64,000 bases of DNA, taken from Gorsachius magnificus. Taxonomy: Eukaryota; Chordata; Aves; Pelecaniformes; Ardeidae. Under the pieces are notes generated by a model. That model was not told the origin of the DNA and did no database searches. It saw only the letters and a program-made list of their open reading frames with translations. A program made the position numbers and the translations under genes. How positions within the stretch are numbered: position 1 is the first letter of the stretch; the number at the start of each line of letters is the position of its first letter. Below are positions 48,650 to 63,800 of the stretch, in pieces. Where the stretch lies: assembly GCA_034008185.1 (NCBI GenBank), contig CM067084.1, positions 69,040,612 through 69,104,611 on the forward strand, written 5' to 3'.

Positions 48650-51600
48650 GGGGTACATGAAATAAGATACAGAGGAGAAATAGCATCAAGTTTTATTTTA
48701 TTCTAGAACACTTAGGTTACACAGGAGTGCCAGACCACTTGTAAGTAATGCAGGTCTTCTTAAATCCTTGCCATTTAAAGTCTCTACTTGTCATTCTTTA
48801 GAAATTTGTAAAATAGTTCTGGCAATGTATTTAATGGCTTCACTGCTCTAGGTTTTGGCATCTGGACTCCTGCTGTAAAAAGCTCACAAAAGATCATAAC
48901 ATTGTTTAAAAATTAAATTAGTTCTTTCATACTAAAAATTGTTATGGCTTCAAGTCTACGATCTCAATCTTTCAGGGAACAGAAAGCATTAGATCACACA
49001 GAAAAAAAGTTCTCCCTTTCCTGTGGGAGAAAATCAAATAATATCCTGGACTTCAACAACTATCCTCGACATATCCTTGATTCCCTTCACAGGACCCACA
49101 AAGGAGCAATTTGTACCTGTGAGAATTTCACAAGACATAGAAAAAAAAATATCTTGCCTGTTGTATTTTTCAGTGGCAGCTCCTAGCTCAGTGGCGTGGA
49201 GTGCTGGAAGAGCCTCCTGGAGCAGAGATCAGGTGGAGGGGCCAAAGGGACAAGATAAACTAATTTGTCATATGGCTGTATGGTTTATGGCATTTCCCTA
49301 TTCTTTTCCCATATGACTCCTGCCTGCACATACAGTCGACTCATAGGTAGGAAGACAGAGAAAGGCACCAGTATCTGCAGTGAGAGAAGGTTTGCTACTG
49401 AATTTCTAAGGACAGATGCAGGGCATTGACATGAGAAACTGAAAGCCAAATGAGCTAACGCATTTTTAGATCACAGAGTCAAATAATGGCAGACGATTAA
49501 GGCATCTGGGGAAAAAAGGACATATAGGCAAAGCAGCATGCATGATCATGTCACAGAATTTGTTTTCAATAATAATCAGGGTGAACTGTAAGTAGCTCAG
49601 AGAAATAAACCTAATCTCGGTGTACTTACAGAAATAACTGCAAGTGATGCTGTTAAGGAGCTGCCATAACAGACTCAGAAGCTGCCTTGGCATTCAGAGC
49701 CAAGAAGCAGCATGGAGAAGGCTAACCAGGAGTAATGCTACCAAGAGCAAACTGGCCTACTCTCACCCCACTGCTTACGAAGGCTCACTTGATGTCTGCT
49801 AGGGGCTCACTGGGGGAAGAACCACGAATCCCCGGAGAAGCTCATGTGTGTCTGAGAAAGCACATCCCATGTTGTGCCCTGAGGACCAACCTCGACGTGC
49901 CAGTGAGCCCCTGAGCAACCAGCTGGGCTAAGAGACACTGCTGAGCTCCCAAGAGAGTTTCACAAAAACTGCCAGGAGAATATATGTGCAACACCACACA
50001 CTATTATCTTGTTTCACACTTTTTTTCCAGAACACAGCCTTTGGAGTTTATTCTCTTACATCGCTTCTAAAAAGTGAAGAAAGCATGACAGCATTAGAGG
50101 TATTCAGGGAGCAGCACACCCATCTCTATCAAATTATGCAGTTCAATGGTTCCTCCACATTAAATATTGACAGAATAAATAATATTTTTCAAGAAAGACT
50201 TGGGTTACCTTGGTACTTGCTGAACCCATGGCAGACTTACGCAATTCCCCATCTGCGTAAAACCATGGCACTGAACAAACATAGGTAAAAACTGCAACTT
50301 GTTTAAATGACTTAATATGGGATAGATATTTTCCTTTGGTGGTCCTGAAGTCTTAGGTGGATATTAAAGGGTGATTTATGTTTCACAGCATCTACTTTAT
50401 CATTATTTGATTAGATGGGCTCAAATGGCAAGTAGATTTTCTGTCAGACTTCGAGACGAGCAACATAAAAGCCTCTCTGACCCTAGCACAGCTGTGGTAT
50501 TCACATGACTGACTAGAAATTGTCCTATTAAAGATTTCTAATGTCTGATTCCAAACCCATCCTCAGATCCACACCCACTAATGACTGCAGAAAGGCAACC
50601 AGAGACGGTAATATATATGTAAATATTTAAAGCCCAGGCTAACTATATTAGACCAAATCCTGTAGTCACTACTCTTCCTCTTCCTCCCCACATGCATATC
50701 TAATTAAGTGACTTGCTTAAGCATCTTTAAATAATTAAGCGTCTTTAGCATTCAGGCAAATCTCATGCTATTTTCAAGCAAAAGATGCATTTCCAGGCTT
50801 TCATAGGAAGCTGCCTGTGCCTGTGTTACAGAAAGCCATAGGAATGCCTCCGACTTGACCTGCCGTTCCCTGCATAAACAAAGTGGCACACGTTCCTGCC
50901 AGCTCCCCTCTGCTTGGGGCTGTGCAGATACGTCCAACTTCTCTCTTAAGTCAATGTCTGCATCTTCAGCCCACTCAGTTCAATTTGGGGCATTTGGATT
51001 CAACTTCAGCTTTGCATGGCAAGGTGCAACTTAATCTGCAATGGATTTTGAGGGGACTGCTTGAAGAATCAGCCCTTAGTGTAATGTACCACAGTATAAA
51101 CACTGACCAAGAACCCCAAACATACGGTAACCATGAGCAAAAATAATTCTTCAACTACTGTCTTAGTGTGATGAAACACACACAGTTTAAAGAGCCTCAA
51201 GAGCTGCTCCTAAATGTGCATGTATATACAGAGATCTTCTTAAACCACAAGTTATGGAAGTTATTGTATTATGGAAATTGTTCTTACTAAAGAAAAAGGG
51301 GTCTTTAATAAGGCAGGACCAAGCCCTTGATAAGAGGATGGAAACAACATCCCTTTGAATGTTCATAAGTCATTTCAGATAATACATGCATAAATCCAAA
51401 TGACAGGATGACTAGGAGTAGTGACATTATACTCACGGGTACTATGTTTAGAGAACTGGAAAGGGCAGCAAAGACATATATTTAAAATTAATTATGCATA
51501 GGAAGATGTGGAAGAATTGCAATGAGTACATAATTTCAACCTACAGATAATAGTGGCAGAATACCCTGAGTACCTTTAATATTGCCTCTATACCAAAGTA

Positions 51601-54600
51601 CTATAAAGAAGATAATGTACTAAATTTATACATTGATAATAGAACACATTTTCAATAGTTGGTTGGAAAGGGAATTAATTTTTTCTTAACAAAAAAAGAG
51701 GCAAGTGATCCTGAATCAGTCAGCACATATGTGCTGGTTAAAATGAGCACATACCTCGGTGAGCTCCAGCAAGTACTGTCCCCTGCCTGGATGGTTGTCA
51801 GGAGCTACGAGAAATGGTTAACAGTGTTGTAGGGTCTCTGGAGGGAGCAAAATGGGGAAGGGACATGGTGGGACAGACAGAGGAAACATTGAACTTACTG
51901 TGAAAGTGAGGAAACCCTCTGATTTGTGATTGGGGAAGACGGAGCAGCTGGTAGGAAAGAACTTGGACTCTCATAATGAATCCAGTAGTGTGTGTGTCCT
52001 CCACTAACAGTAATGCAAGCGTTCAGGCAACCAAAGGATCAAAGTAGGGACTATAAACTCTCATTTTTGTAGGAACGTATCTCTTTCAAACCTACACAAG
52101 TTTTCAATAGCTATATCAATGTAAATTATTTTATCTATTGATGAATACAGGATTCCCACATCTCCCAGGTAATCAGTCTAGCACCTTTCACAAGAATTAA
52201 ATCTATTTAATACAAATAAATCAACATCCAATTAAAAGTATGTCAGCTTTTAATATATTTATTTGTATTGGGTAAGACTTCATTTCTCAACTGTTCCTTC
52301 CTGACATAAGAAGATCCAGTGCTTAGTGCACTGCCCTTGGATTTAGACCAGACTGATACCCCAGTTGGCATGACCTTGGAGTTAATCTCTCTGTATCTCA
52401 GTAAAAGGTAAAGCTTCTGCATTTTAAAGGCATGGTGGAAAGGGAATAAGGTTTCAGAGTGTGGGGAACTTGAATGTGATCAGAGCAAGCGTTACATAGT
52501 TCATGAGAGGCAGGTAAATAATTGATACAAACTGGATGACTCAGCAATGGTGTACAAGGCAAGGCCTGCCTAAGTCCGAGTGTTGGACCAGAACCAATTG
52601 AAGACTGAGAAATTGAGCCTTCTAGTGTGAATAGGAAATAGAATTAAACTCAGTATTTCAGCTAAAAATATAATAATTATATTAAGACCAATTTTAAATA
52701 GTTGATTTTAAAACTATCCTGATGACATATATTTCTACTTAGTTTGCTGGCTATTTTTTTTTTTTTTTGGTAAGGCAACAGAATAGATTATATGTCAGTG
52801 GCAATTGTGCAAAAAATGTCAGGTCTGTGTTTGTCATCAGAAATGGTTATATTGATTTTATTAAGTGTTTCAAGATCGATGTGCTGTATTTGAAAATTAA
52901 CACTCCTAAAAATTAGCATACAGGGTTTTCTCTATCTAAATGAAAGTATACAAAAAACAGCAAAAAAATTAAATAAAACGTACTTAATGTCTTTTGAGAT
53001 AAAACATTAAATGTTCATTTGTATTGAACCTACCTTGTATTCTGCAATGAAAGTCATATTGCAACATCCGTATTCATCATCATCATCTCTCTGAACCAAC
53101 CATCAGGCTGCCTCTCCCCAGTGTTTAATAATGTAGAGTGAACCAACTGGCAAAGTCATCCCTGGAGAGAAAACAAAAAACCATACAGCAGGAATACTAT
53201 TTTCAGTAGCTTTTCAAATCACTGACATAGCATAAATGCAGGCGCTAGAGCTTTTATCTTTTTTAGTGAGTAAAGTCAATTTAACAGTGTCCCCAGTTCA
53301 GTACAACATTTCATATGAGTTCTTAACTATTAAGTCAATTATTACCCCCTGGCCAATACAGCATTCAAGTTACAATGCAATTTCAGCGCATGCTTTAAAT
53401 GCTTTGGGCCAACAGGGACATAACTTTCTAGTACCAACACTTCCTTATCAATACTGTGAATTTCCCTATTATTTTGGAGAGTAGAAAAACATTAACGGTT
53501 ACTCGTCTCAGTCACTATCTCCTGCATTAGCTAGGCAGTCTAATAAAAATTCCATTAAAATGTTGGTTCACATGTGGTAGTAAAATTACTGTAATGAAAG
53601 GGGACTTTTGTTTAACAGACAAGAGTGAATGAAAAGAAACAGGTGGAATAGTATAGCATGGAAAAAAAGGCAATACCTGAAAAAATAGCCGCTAAATTCT
53701 CAAAGCAGGAATCTGAGAAAACCAACACTTCAACCAGAAAAGGCTGATTGTCTGTCTGAATATTCAACAGCAGAATGAATATTTGGGGTAGAAATATGTC
53801 TTAAAGACATAAAGACTTTGGCTTTAAACGTTCTTTTGGAATGGGTAGCAAGTGAAAAAGGAAGAGAAATCACGAAGATGTTAATTGTGCATACACAGCT
53901 CTAAGAAGTTGACAGGAAGAGACTCTCACTCTGGTTTTCCTATTCACTTTGCCTGGACTGTATTAACCTGAGACAATAATTTGTGAAGCTGAGGGTTTCC
54001 AGAGTGCAAAATACTCTGGAGTTGTACAGAGGAGACAGAGACATGATAAATGTAAGATATTTCACATGGAAGCACTTATCTGGAGTAGAAAAGAAATGGT
54101 ACCCCCTTATTTCCTAAGTCCACCTTCCCACTAGCAGTCATTGCCTGATTTGTCTTAGAAGCTCTGATAAGGAACACAGCTTGCAATATTAGTTACACCT
54201 GCAAAAGTTTTAGCTGTGCTTTAGAATTGGTCCAGTGAGTACTTGCTCTTACTTAAAAAGAAAGAAAAAATAGTACGTGACCATTTACACTAAAGCCTGC
54301 AATTTTGGAGAAGAAAGGTTTTAGGACTTTTCAAAAACATTTACTCTATATATGGCCTGAAATGGCTTTGGAAATTTGAGTCCAAAAGCTAACAGTAATC
54401 AAAGCTGCTGTTTGCTAGGTAGATTTTGTGCAAACCTTGCACTCTACAGTGAAGACTGATTCTTGGGTAAAAGTTCATCTAAGTGGAGAGGGAGAAATGC
54501 CAAGAGCCAGGGCACACCAGTTGGTAACAGGTTCATAACAAAGTGGTTCTTAACATGTAGTTAAGTGGTGGAGTTCCTTTCCGTGGTGCACTGCAAATAC

Positions 54601-57600
54601 AGAAAGTTTATGCAGGTTTGAAGAGAGACTTGACAACCTAATAGAAGAAAAATCCATCCAGGTTCCCTGAAGGAACAGGAATCAGCAGCTCTGCTTCAGG
54701 GAGTCCTGGAGCTGCAATTGATTAAAGCCCTGGAGAGCATCAGTTCCCCCTGTTCTCTTCCCCAAGGTATCTGCTTTCAGCTGCTGGCTAATTTTTTCAT
54801 GGATCTTCCTTTTCTATCCACAAGCACATTTCTATCCTTCTATCCACAAGCAAGTTTCCATTCTCTAAGCATGAGAAACAACACAACAATTTGGCTATTT
54901 GCCTTCACTGGTTGTGTTCTAGTATATGCCTGCAAATACACAAGGATGTAACCTTGCAATGAATAAAGCCAACTTTTAGGAAATTATGCCTAACATAACT
55001 GCATCAATAACTTGAATGCTGTAACTTAATTGCTCAAAGGATGTCAGCAAGTTAGGGATACCACACAGGCATGGCTTGCACAGCCCCTGTGCTGTCACGA
55101 CTGCAGCAGCAAAGCCCCTTTTGCCAGCAGTAGCTGCTGTGGTCTCATAACAAAAAGGTCTTAAAAAGGCTTCGAGGCAAAAAGTAAATTCTTAATGATG
55201 CTGCCCACCTTAATAACTCATTAAGGGCACACATATTAGCCAGATCCAACTGTCACACACTGCCATGATTTGTCTGGATAAAATAGTAAAGAGCACAAAG
55301 AGAGCTCTAAGGGCTCTGGCAAAGGACGGAAAACTCAGCTGGCTGTTTAATTTGTATTACCTAATCAGATGTTACTTCTCTCTTATTTAAAGCTACTTTC
55401 AGAGGAAGAGAAAAAGAAAATTCACAACTGAAGTGACACAGCAGCAATAAACATCAGCCCTCTCCATGGGAAACAAGGTACCGTGTTTGTCACAGCTGAT
55501 CTTACGGAAGGGCTGTCAGCAGAAAACAAATGTCATGGGGTTTCCTCAACAGCCAGGTGAGCAAACAAAATGAATGGGAATTCCTGCCTAGAGAACACCT
55601 GTTTCTTCATTTTGACCTGTTCCCTCTCCCGTCCCTAAGGAGTCCTTCGGCACCTGGGCTCCACGCAGCCGGGCACGTGTGGCTTCCCCAGCCACCGTAC
55701 ACATGTTTTTGCTGTCTCATTTACCACATCTGAGTCAACCCACCAAAAGATTTTCAATCCTGTCTGTATGCTGTGGAGGGACAAAGGCCTCCAGCATGGC
55801 AACACTGAATTTCACATGAAAAATGTGTGCATTAAGTGGATTAGCCATGAGTTCTTGAAACTCTGGGGAACAGAAGGAAACTCTGCATATTCTCCTTTTT
55901 TTCCTTTTTAAAGGAATAGCCTAATACATCATATGACATTTGGCTCTTAAAATATACCTACAAGAAATTTAATTAAAAATGTTTTTTCTCCCTTCATAAT
56001 CACTGCACGAGCAACATACACATAAGGCAATCCAGAATATTTCTGGTGTTACGGTGCTTTGCTCCTTCAACAAACTGAAAATGCTCCATGGAAACACCAA
56101 CACAGAGAAAGACGAGCAATTACAGTACTTAGATTATTTGTTTCTGATGTGGGTCATTAGGCAGAATGAAAAGCCCTCCATCACTGGAAGAAGCTGTTCA
56201 TATCCTCACCACAAACCATGTTTCTGGCTTTAGCTGTGCTTTACTGAAGAATTAAATATGTGCTAAAGAACTAAGAATATATGCAGATTTATAAAACACT
56301 ACCGTCAGAACTGAGAAACAGAGATTCAAGTACAAATCTTTGTCCTGCCTGACACACATTTGCCCATTTTCCTTCCAGACTTTTCCCCCAACACCACTTC
56401 TTCTCTTCTTCCATCAGCCTCTGCTTCCAATTCCCAGACAGATTCTTATTTCTACTGTTTCTTCCCTTATGTCTTTTTCCTCTCCCTCCTTACCTCCTTT
56501 AAAGTGAGTATGAAAGAAACACTTTTAGCCAACTCAGCCTGCTAGGCCTAAATCCTCAGTAATTTCACTGTGGCTTGGGGACTTTATGAATAGTGAGACC
56601 GCATGTCACCAGAAACCCGACCGGATTTTTTTTCCATCACCTCCTGCCACTGCAAGAGTTTAGGACTACTCCAGAAGGAGACAGGCAGCCAAGCCAGTCT
56701 GGAATTAAGGCTAAATCCTTTATTTCTAGCCACAAGAAAGCCCAGAATTACTCAGCAGAGAGATCTGGTTTCACCATACCAGGAAAACCTCGTGTTTGGG
56801 GAGCTGGCAGGTGAGGTCCAGTGGGACCCCACCTTCCCATGTGGGAGGCACATCAGATGCAGGCTGTGAAAGAGCCGAGCGCCTTCCTACCAGATGCCTG
56901 CGACATGGCTGTCTTCACTGCTAGAGACTGTCAGAACAAGAGAAAAGAAGTCTTTTCTGGAAATTAGGAATTGTGCTTGGATTACACATCCCAAACACGA
57001 GTGTTATGGCCTGGACTCATGTATAAGCAGTCAGAGCTTGCACCCCCTCAGGTTACTTGTGTCCAGTCTGAACATAACCAGCAAGTAGCAAGGAGAATGA
57101 ATAAAAATTAGGCATTGAAATCCAAACCTCATAAGTCCCAGGGCAGCGGCAAAAATGCAGCATTAACCAGTATCACCTCATTGTACTATGAAAATAGTAT
57201 CTCTCTGGTTAGCCAAGACAACATTATGATTATAATGACTCTTCTAATGTTTAGAATATTTTACTGTTCTAGAGGGGGAATTCCGAGACAGATCTTGCTT
57301 AATTTATGACAGAGCTTGCATGACTTGGATCCCATGGTAGCAGGGAGCTATGCTTGCAGACCTGTATTCCTCCAGCATCATTGGGCTCATCATCATCTTG
57401 CTTTCCGCTCCCTACAGCAAAGTTTCTTTTGTTTTAGTAAATTAACCAGCACCTGTCTATACAGAATAATAGGGATCTTTCCCCTCCCTTATTGATTTCT
57501 GGAGAGGGGAGGGGGAAAAAAAGGATATTCAATCCCCATCCCAGCTCACTAAGGAATTAAAACTGCTGAGGGGTCTGAATAAAATGAAAGATGAACAACA

Positions 57601-60600
57601 TGTTTGTTAGATGTAATAATGTATGCCCATATGGAAAGAAAAGCTAAACTGTCCTTTCCCATGAAATAAACTGAACAGATTGCCTAGAAATAGGCAGCTC
57701 CTGTTCCTTTTACTGAGGGAAGCAAATGCCATCCAGATGGAAATTATGAAATGGATCAAACAGCTACATTTTATTCCCAAATGATCTTTGTTCTACTTAT
57801 CACTCATTATACCAGGAAAATTCTTTTTCTTATACCCCAAGTGCAGTTAAGAGAATATTATTTATTGTATGCTCATTCAAAATATTCTGTATCGAAGGTT
57901 TCCCTGATGAGATATTGATCTTGTCACACAAAATGGGGGAGAAGAAAAGTGTCCTTCCTAATGGGAACATTCATTTAAGATCTCTGAAATATGTTAATTC
58001 CCATTAAGTCCAACATGTGACTGAGGATTACACTGTCCTTGTGGTGTGGCATTCAACTCTGCAGTCGCTTCCTGATGCCCAGGGTGACAAAAAACTTTTT
58101 CAACAGTCCTATCGCTTGCCAGGTTTGACAAAGGTGAATCTTCCCAAGCCCCAGGGAAATCACCTCGAGGTTCTTCAGCTATTTATATTTATACTGTCCC
58201 ATAGGTAAATATTTAAATTGGAAATTTGCACTGAATAAAACCAGAATTTAAAAATCACAAAGAATCCTCATGTTAGGCCCTATATGGTTATATATGGCAT
58301 GTATAATGAAATTCAGTAATTTAGGGAACATTTGCAAAGACATGAGAGGAGTTAGTTACCAAGTAAAACAGAAAGACAATGAAATCTGGATACCTAATGC
58401 CTTCTTAAGACTTTGAAAAATCTCCATAACATTTTATGTGGTAAAAATCGTATTTGTTTAGGCATATCCTCCTATAAGTTTTTTATTATGTTTATGGATG
58501 TTTATCTCTTTTCCTGTTGAGTTATGTAAGCTCTGGCTATATATTTTGTTATAATATAATTTTCTTTTAGCCTGAAAACTTACAGCAGCACAGTCTTTTA
58601 TGAGGACATAAAACCATTAACAGCTGCGGCTGAATGACAGGATGTGATCAAGAGCATCTAATCTAACTGGGCCACATAACACTACCTTTTATTTCAAATT
58701 AATCACTGAACATGAGTTTAACTTGTGTCATAGGTCTACCAGGTAGGCCTATAAATTAGGCAATAAATTAGAAGTTGATATTTTAGTGGTGTGGTCATTA
58801 ACAGATAACACGTGAGTTCAGCTGCAGGAATCCAAAAATACCAAGGACCCCATGGCTTCACATGCAGAAGGCAGCAGTGCAGTTCCCAGGGCCTGGAGTC
58901 CCTGTGACTGATGTTTTATTTTCTTTGCGTGCCGATGGATAAGCGTCAGCTTTGCGATGGCTGGGGATGTAATGATTTCGCTGCCAAGGGAAAACCCACC
59001 AGGTACATTGACTGTGGGAACAGTATAAACTCTCTGCCAAGGGATGGAAGGGCAGGGGGACCCCTGTGCAAAGGGGTCCCAATGCAAAGCACACAGGTGG
59101 AAATGCAATTCCTTCCACTGATAATCAAGGAAGAGATTGGCAAGCAGATTCAGACATTTTTTACAACACTGTGACTTGGTAATCAGTCCCAAAACAATCG
59201 TTCTGGAGCAGGAAGGAGCTCCCGATGTTAAGCTTCCAGCGTATCCAGCTGAGACACACAAAACAATGTATTGCTATGACCTCTGTTCAACTGAGAGCTC
59301 CAAAGTGGCAATTCATAGTAGGACATATATCATGACATTTCAAATAATTCTGACAGACAAGACAACCTCTTCTGAGGGAAAGCTAGGCTAGCAAATAAAA
59401 TATGAATGTTTTTACATTCAAAAAGGATCAGATTTATCCACAACAGAAGTTATTGCTCCTAATAATACTGCTAAGGCAATTATCTTATTCATATCCCATT
59501 TGTCTATAAAAGGCTTAATTTAAAAATGTACCCCAGCACTGCAGAAGAAAGGTTTATTTCAAAATAGGAGTGTTTATTTTCATGCTAGAGTTTAGAATTT
59601 TTTTTTCAAGGACTATGATTAAACTGAGGCAGAGCCTTCTTCTCAAAATAGTTTATTAAACCAAAAGATGTGTCTTGACAATCACATTATTCTCTATCCC
59701 CAGCACCCAGTTTGCCAGTGCAAAGAGCAGTGCTCGTCCTTAGCAGACACATCATCTTACTTACACTGATTGCTTTTACTTTAAGAGCAGCAGAAACTGC
59801 TTCCCTCCTTTACACTCCCAAGGAAGCATACCAACAAGGATTTGTTTTAATATCACCTTACTTAGGACACAGAAATAAAGAAGAGCACAAAAGAGGTCAG
59901 AAGCCCTCTAAAGGAAACCCATGTGCTTATGTGATTTCCCAGTAGAACGGCAGTGCTGCAGGTACTAATCCACTGAAGAAAACTCCACAGCTCAGACTGA
60001 ATCCATGTGTTTGAATACACTGTTTTATAAGTTGTTGCCCTCTCTTCTCCATTGTCCTATTTTACACTATCCAAGGGGAAGCATTCGCAACTAAGGAGGA
60101 GTGCACTGTTCGCAGATAAAGAACAGTGAATCCAGCTTATTTTTATGCAAAAGCTCTCGAGGATTAGCACTAGACCCAGCATATGCTCAATGCCTCACTT
60201 GATGAATGCTGTCTCTGATCTCCTGGGGCCTCAGGAGAATTTGTCAGGTCAACAAGGCTTCAGATCTACATACATATTTTATTTCCTATTTAATATATTT
60301 ATAAACTGGTACCTCAACATTTTACAGTGAACCCAACAGAGCTGGTGACTATAAATTAAGACAAAACTATATAGTTAATCCAAGGTCTAAGTACAAAGGA
60401 AGATTCCTCAGGCAGAACATTCAAAAAAGAGCTAGAACAACACAAAAGAGAGGTTCCCAATGGTTAATGTCCATTGTCTCTTATGAGAAGGCTAGTCTGG
60501 TGTTCAGAGCAGTCACGTAGGACACAGGAGGAAGATTTCAAGTCTTTGCCCTTCTAGGCACTACCAGATCACCACAACCAAGTCCCATATCACCTTGGTC

Positions 60601-60776
60601 ACATTTACTACTAAAGTACTTTGGGTGGGAATCATCTTCCCTTTCTTCTGCAGTGTAGACTTGACATCTGAGGCAGTCCGCCTCCACTCATCTTTACAGT
60701 CAGCGAGTTGAAAAGGCACCTCTAGAGTGCAGATCATCTTGCCTATATCAGACCTCCATTATGATGAGATGAATCC
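48650..60776. other. Gene-free stretch
   Basis: About 12 kb without a recognised exon, RNA gene or mobile element. It includes a T15 run at 52754-52768, an imperfect 26-bp tandem duplication at 54812-54863 and a small hairpin (GGGACCCC...GGGGTCCC) near 59057-59080. Confidence 0.45.
54812..54863. repeat. Imperfect 26-bp tandem duplication
   Basis: TTCTATCCACAAGCACATTT and TTCTATCCACAAGCAAGTTT start 26 bases apart. The first 15 bases are identical and later positions have diverged. Confidence 0.7.
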
Positions 60777-60832
60777 TGTCATAGAATCATAGAATCGTTT
60801 AGGTTGGAAAAGACCTGTCCTGTAGATCAAGT
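60777..60832 (-). mobile_element. Short CR1 3' end fragment
   Basis: TCATAGAATCATAGAATCGT followed by TTAGGTTGGAAAAGACCT: the reverse of the CR1 terminal repeat and adjoining conserved block. Only about 55 bp is recognisable. Confidence 0.85.
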
Positions 60833-63800
60833 GCTGATTTCTCTTCATGACTTTCAGGCACCCCAGGAGAGTAACTCAGACTTATACATGTTCCAAGCAA
60901 TCCCACTCCCTAGAGCATGAATTAAGCTTAGTTCCTAAACACATGATAACAAACTGGGAGACAGACATCTGACAGTTACTGCTGTGAAGGTTTGCAGTGT
61001 TGGCTGAGTTGAAAGAAATAAAGAGCTTAATTCTGTAGCCTAGTAAAGATGCCACGTCACCTGAGAAGAACCAGAAAATGTTGAGACAACCATCTGTCCA
61101 CATGCAAAAGTCAGTGCAAATCCCAGTCTCACAGAGACATCTAAAATGGGGACTACAGGAATGTGCTGTTCTGGGAAAGATGCAGATGTCACATATAACA
61201 AGCCATGATTTTTTCTGGCTCTCCCAAGCATCATCACACAAGATACTTTCTGTTCTGAATTCGACTCAGACCACCTAACACACTGGGATACCTGTCCACA
61301 CCAGTTGCATCTTTGTTTCTTATGTTTCAAAAACCTGACAATGTCATTGCCTCCAATACCCTCTCCAACACTCTCTCAGGGCCAGCCACCTGCCACACAC
61401 CACTACTTCCCCAGAACTTCTCATAGAGCTCCTTCTGTGGTCATCTGCTCTTTGGCAGGTTCATTTTAACAGAAATGGCTTCAGGGATTTATCACTTGAG
61501 CAGCCACACTGAGAGGTTGGAGGAGATGGCAATGAGGCCATGATGAGCTATGAGATGTAAATTAGGGGATGAAAACCTCTTCAGCCATGGTAACAAAATA
61601 CATGACCAAGACCTCTACCTCCCAGCTCAGACTTAGGAATTGTCTTCCATGAGACCACATCTTAATTTAGCATTGATAATGCTCAGTGTACTCTTAATTA
61701 AAGCTCTTCAGTCGGACCTTGGATTCTTTACACTTCTGCTCACCAGCTATAGGGTACAGACAATATACTTCTGCCTTGCAAAGTGATGAGGTATCCAGAT
61801 CATACAGGAGCCATATAAAGTAGACTTGTTATTTATTTCTGCCCAGCTCATGTAAATCAGACAACCTGTCTGCTCATCCATACACCGCCATTTGCAAAAG
61901 ATCCACCATCCACAAAAGATCTCTAATTAACTGTACATTCAGAAGCCACATCACCTTGGTGATCATACCCAGCACAGAAAAGTTATGTAAAATTGTAAGG
62001 GTGGCAGAGATGAGCGGACCCCAGCCCCTCACTACCACAGAGCAACCGCACGATGGACTGCAGTTTCTCCTACAAATCAGCTCCTCTGAGAGACAAGAAC
62101 TGCCTTGTGCCCCTCCAGCAAAGCTCCCTCCGCAAGCAGTCACAAACTATTGGTACCCTCCAGCTAGGCAGCCTCACCTCTAGATTTTAAAGCCCACTCA
62201 CCAGAAGGGACCGACTGTCTGCAGCCAGCTGGAAACAATGATGTGGCTGCTGAGAGACAGAGTCCCCAGTCCACAGATGGGAAAGCAGAGAGGCAGCACC
62301 CAGCAGATGGCGGGGGCAAGGGAGGGCAACAAGAGACAGCCACATCCTCCCTTTCTAGCTGCGGCTTTCACTAAGGGTAAGAAAGAATCATTGCTTACGA
62401 CTTCCAGCCTCGGGGCTGCATTAAAAAAATTGACAATGTGCTCCAGGAGATTCCCACTTAAAGAAGGCTTTGCCAGACAGCCATATGCTGTGAGGCCATG
62501 GCACTTCAGAGCTTCTCGCTCTTGTCCAAATACAATTAGTACAAGCCCAACCCAAGTGAACTTCAAGGAATGTTTTAGTGAAATTCCCCTTTACTCTGCT
62601 CTATGTTCTCACACCATGACAAAACCTGAAGTGACTAGGCAGAACAGACAACATCTTAATTTCTGAATAGTTGTTGATTAAATGTTCCCAGTATCCCACC
62701 AAAAAAAGAACTCTCACTCCATCCTTAGATGTTTGACCTGGTTTATAAATGGCCTGAACATAAACACAGGTGCAGTGCCTGAGAAGCCAGGCTTACAGCT
62801 GCTCCAGATCCCCAGACTGAAACCAAGCTGCTGTGGCACCCTGGTGATCCTGACCCACCATCTCTAATAAGATCCTCTAGCTCTTTTTTGCCTTGTTTTT
62901 TTTTCCTCTTCTTTTTAAGAGCTGCTTACTTTGCAAGTTGTAACGTTTTCTCTCAAGAACTTGCCACACTACACTGAGCTTTACAAAGGCAGATAGGTTA
63001 TACTGCATGAAATACAACAGTGCCTACAGTTCAAGAGATCTCTAACAAGGGTGGAAGTCAGTCAAGCTTCCACTGTGAGAGCTTGGCATTTTCCCTAGTG
63101 CTGCCTAACTCCTACCCAGTGAAGGTTCAATAGTTTATGCATATGAAAGCAAGACAAAAATGTACTGAGAATATTTTATACAGCCACTGATCTTTTTTTC
63201 TTCCCCTCTTTCAGCAGCAAAAGAGATGATGGGGAGCTAACCTGCTATAGGGCAAGTGTCCCCCCTTGGCCTGGTCCCACCGTCATCCACACTCAGGCTG
63301 ACGGGTGGAGCACGCACACGAGTTTCCTTCCGATGGAAACTAGTGAGCTGGGGAAAGGGATGACAGATTGATACATACCTGGATTTAAACCTGCAGTGGA
63401 GTCAAGGTACAACCAGAAATTCCACTGCACAGTCTTAGTTTCCTCTTATCTAATGGTTTAAATTCAGCCTTTAAAATAATAATAAAAAACCCCCAAACCA
63501 GTCTCTTCTCATGTCTCTACTTCTATTAGCAAATCCCATAGGAGAGAGGAAAAAAGAAAGGAAAAAAGAAGAGAGATCTGCAGAAAGTGATTTCTCCCTA
63601 TTATTTTATACTATATTTATTTATGCTAAACCACATGAAATTACACGTATATAGAGAGATATATATGCACATAAATATTTTATACATATTTAAATGTAAA
63701 TGAACACATTATTCTACGGTTCACCATTATCCTGACTGATAGCGTCAGAGCCACAGACCAGGAAAGGCAATATTCCTAGCTAAAAGTAATAGGCCAAGGT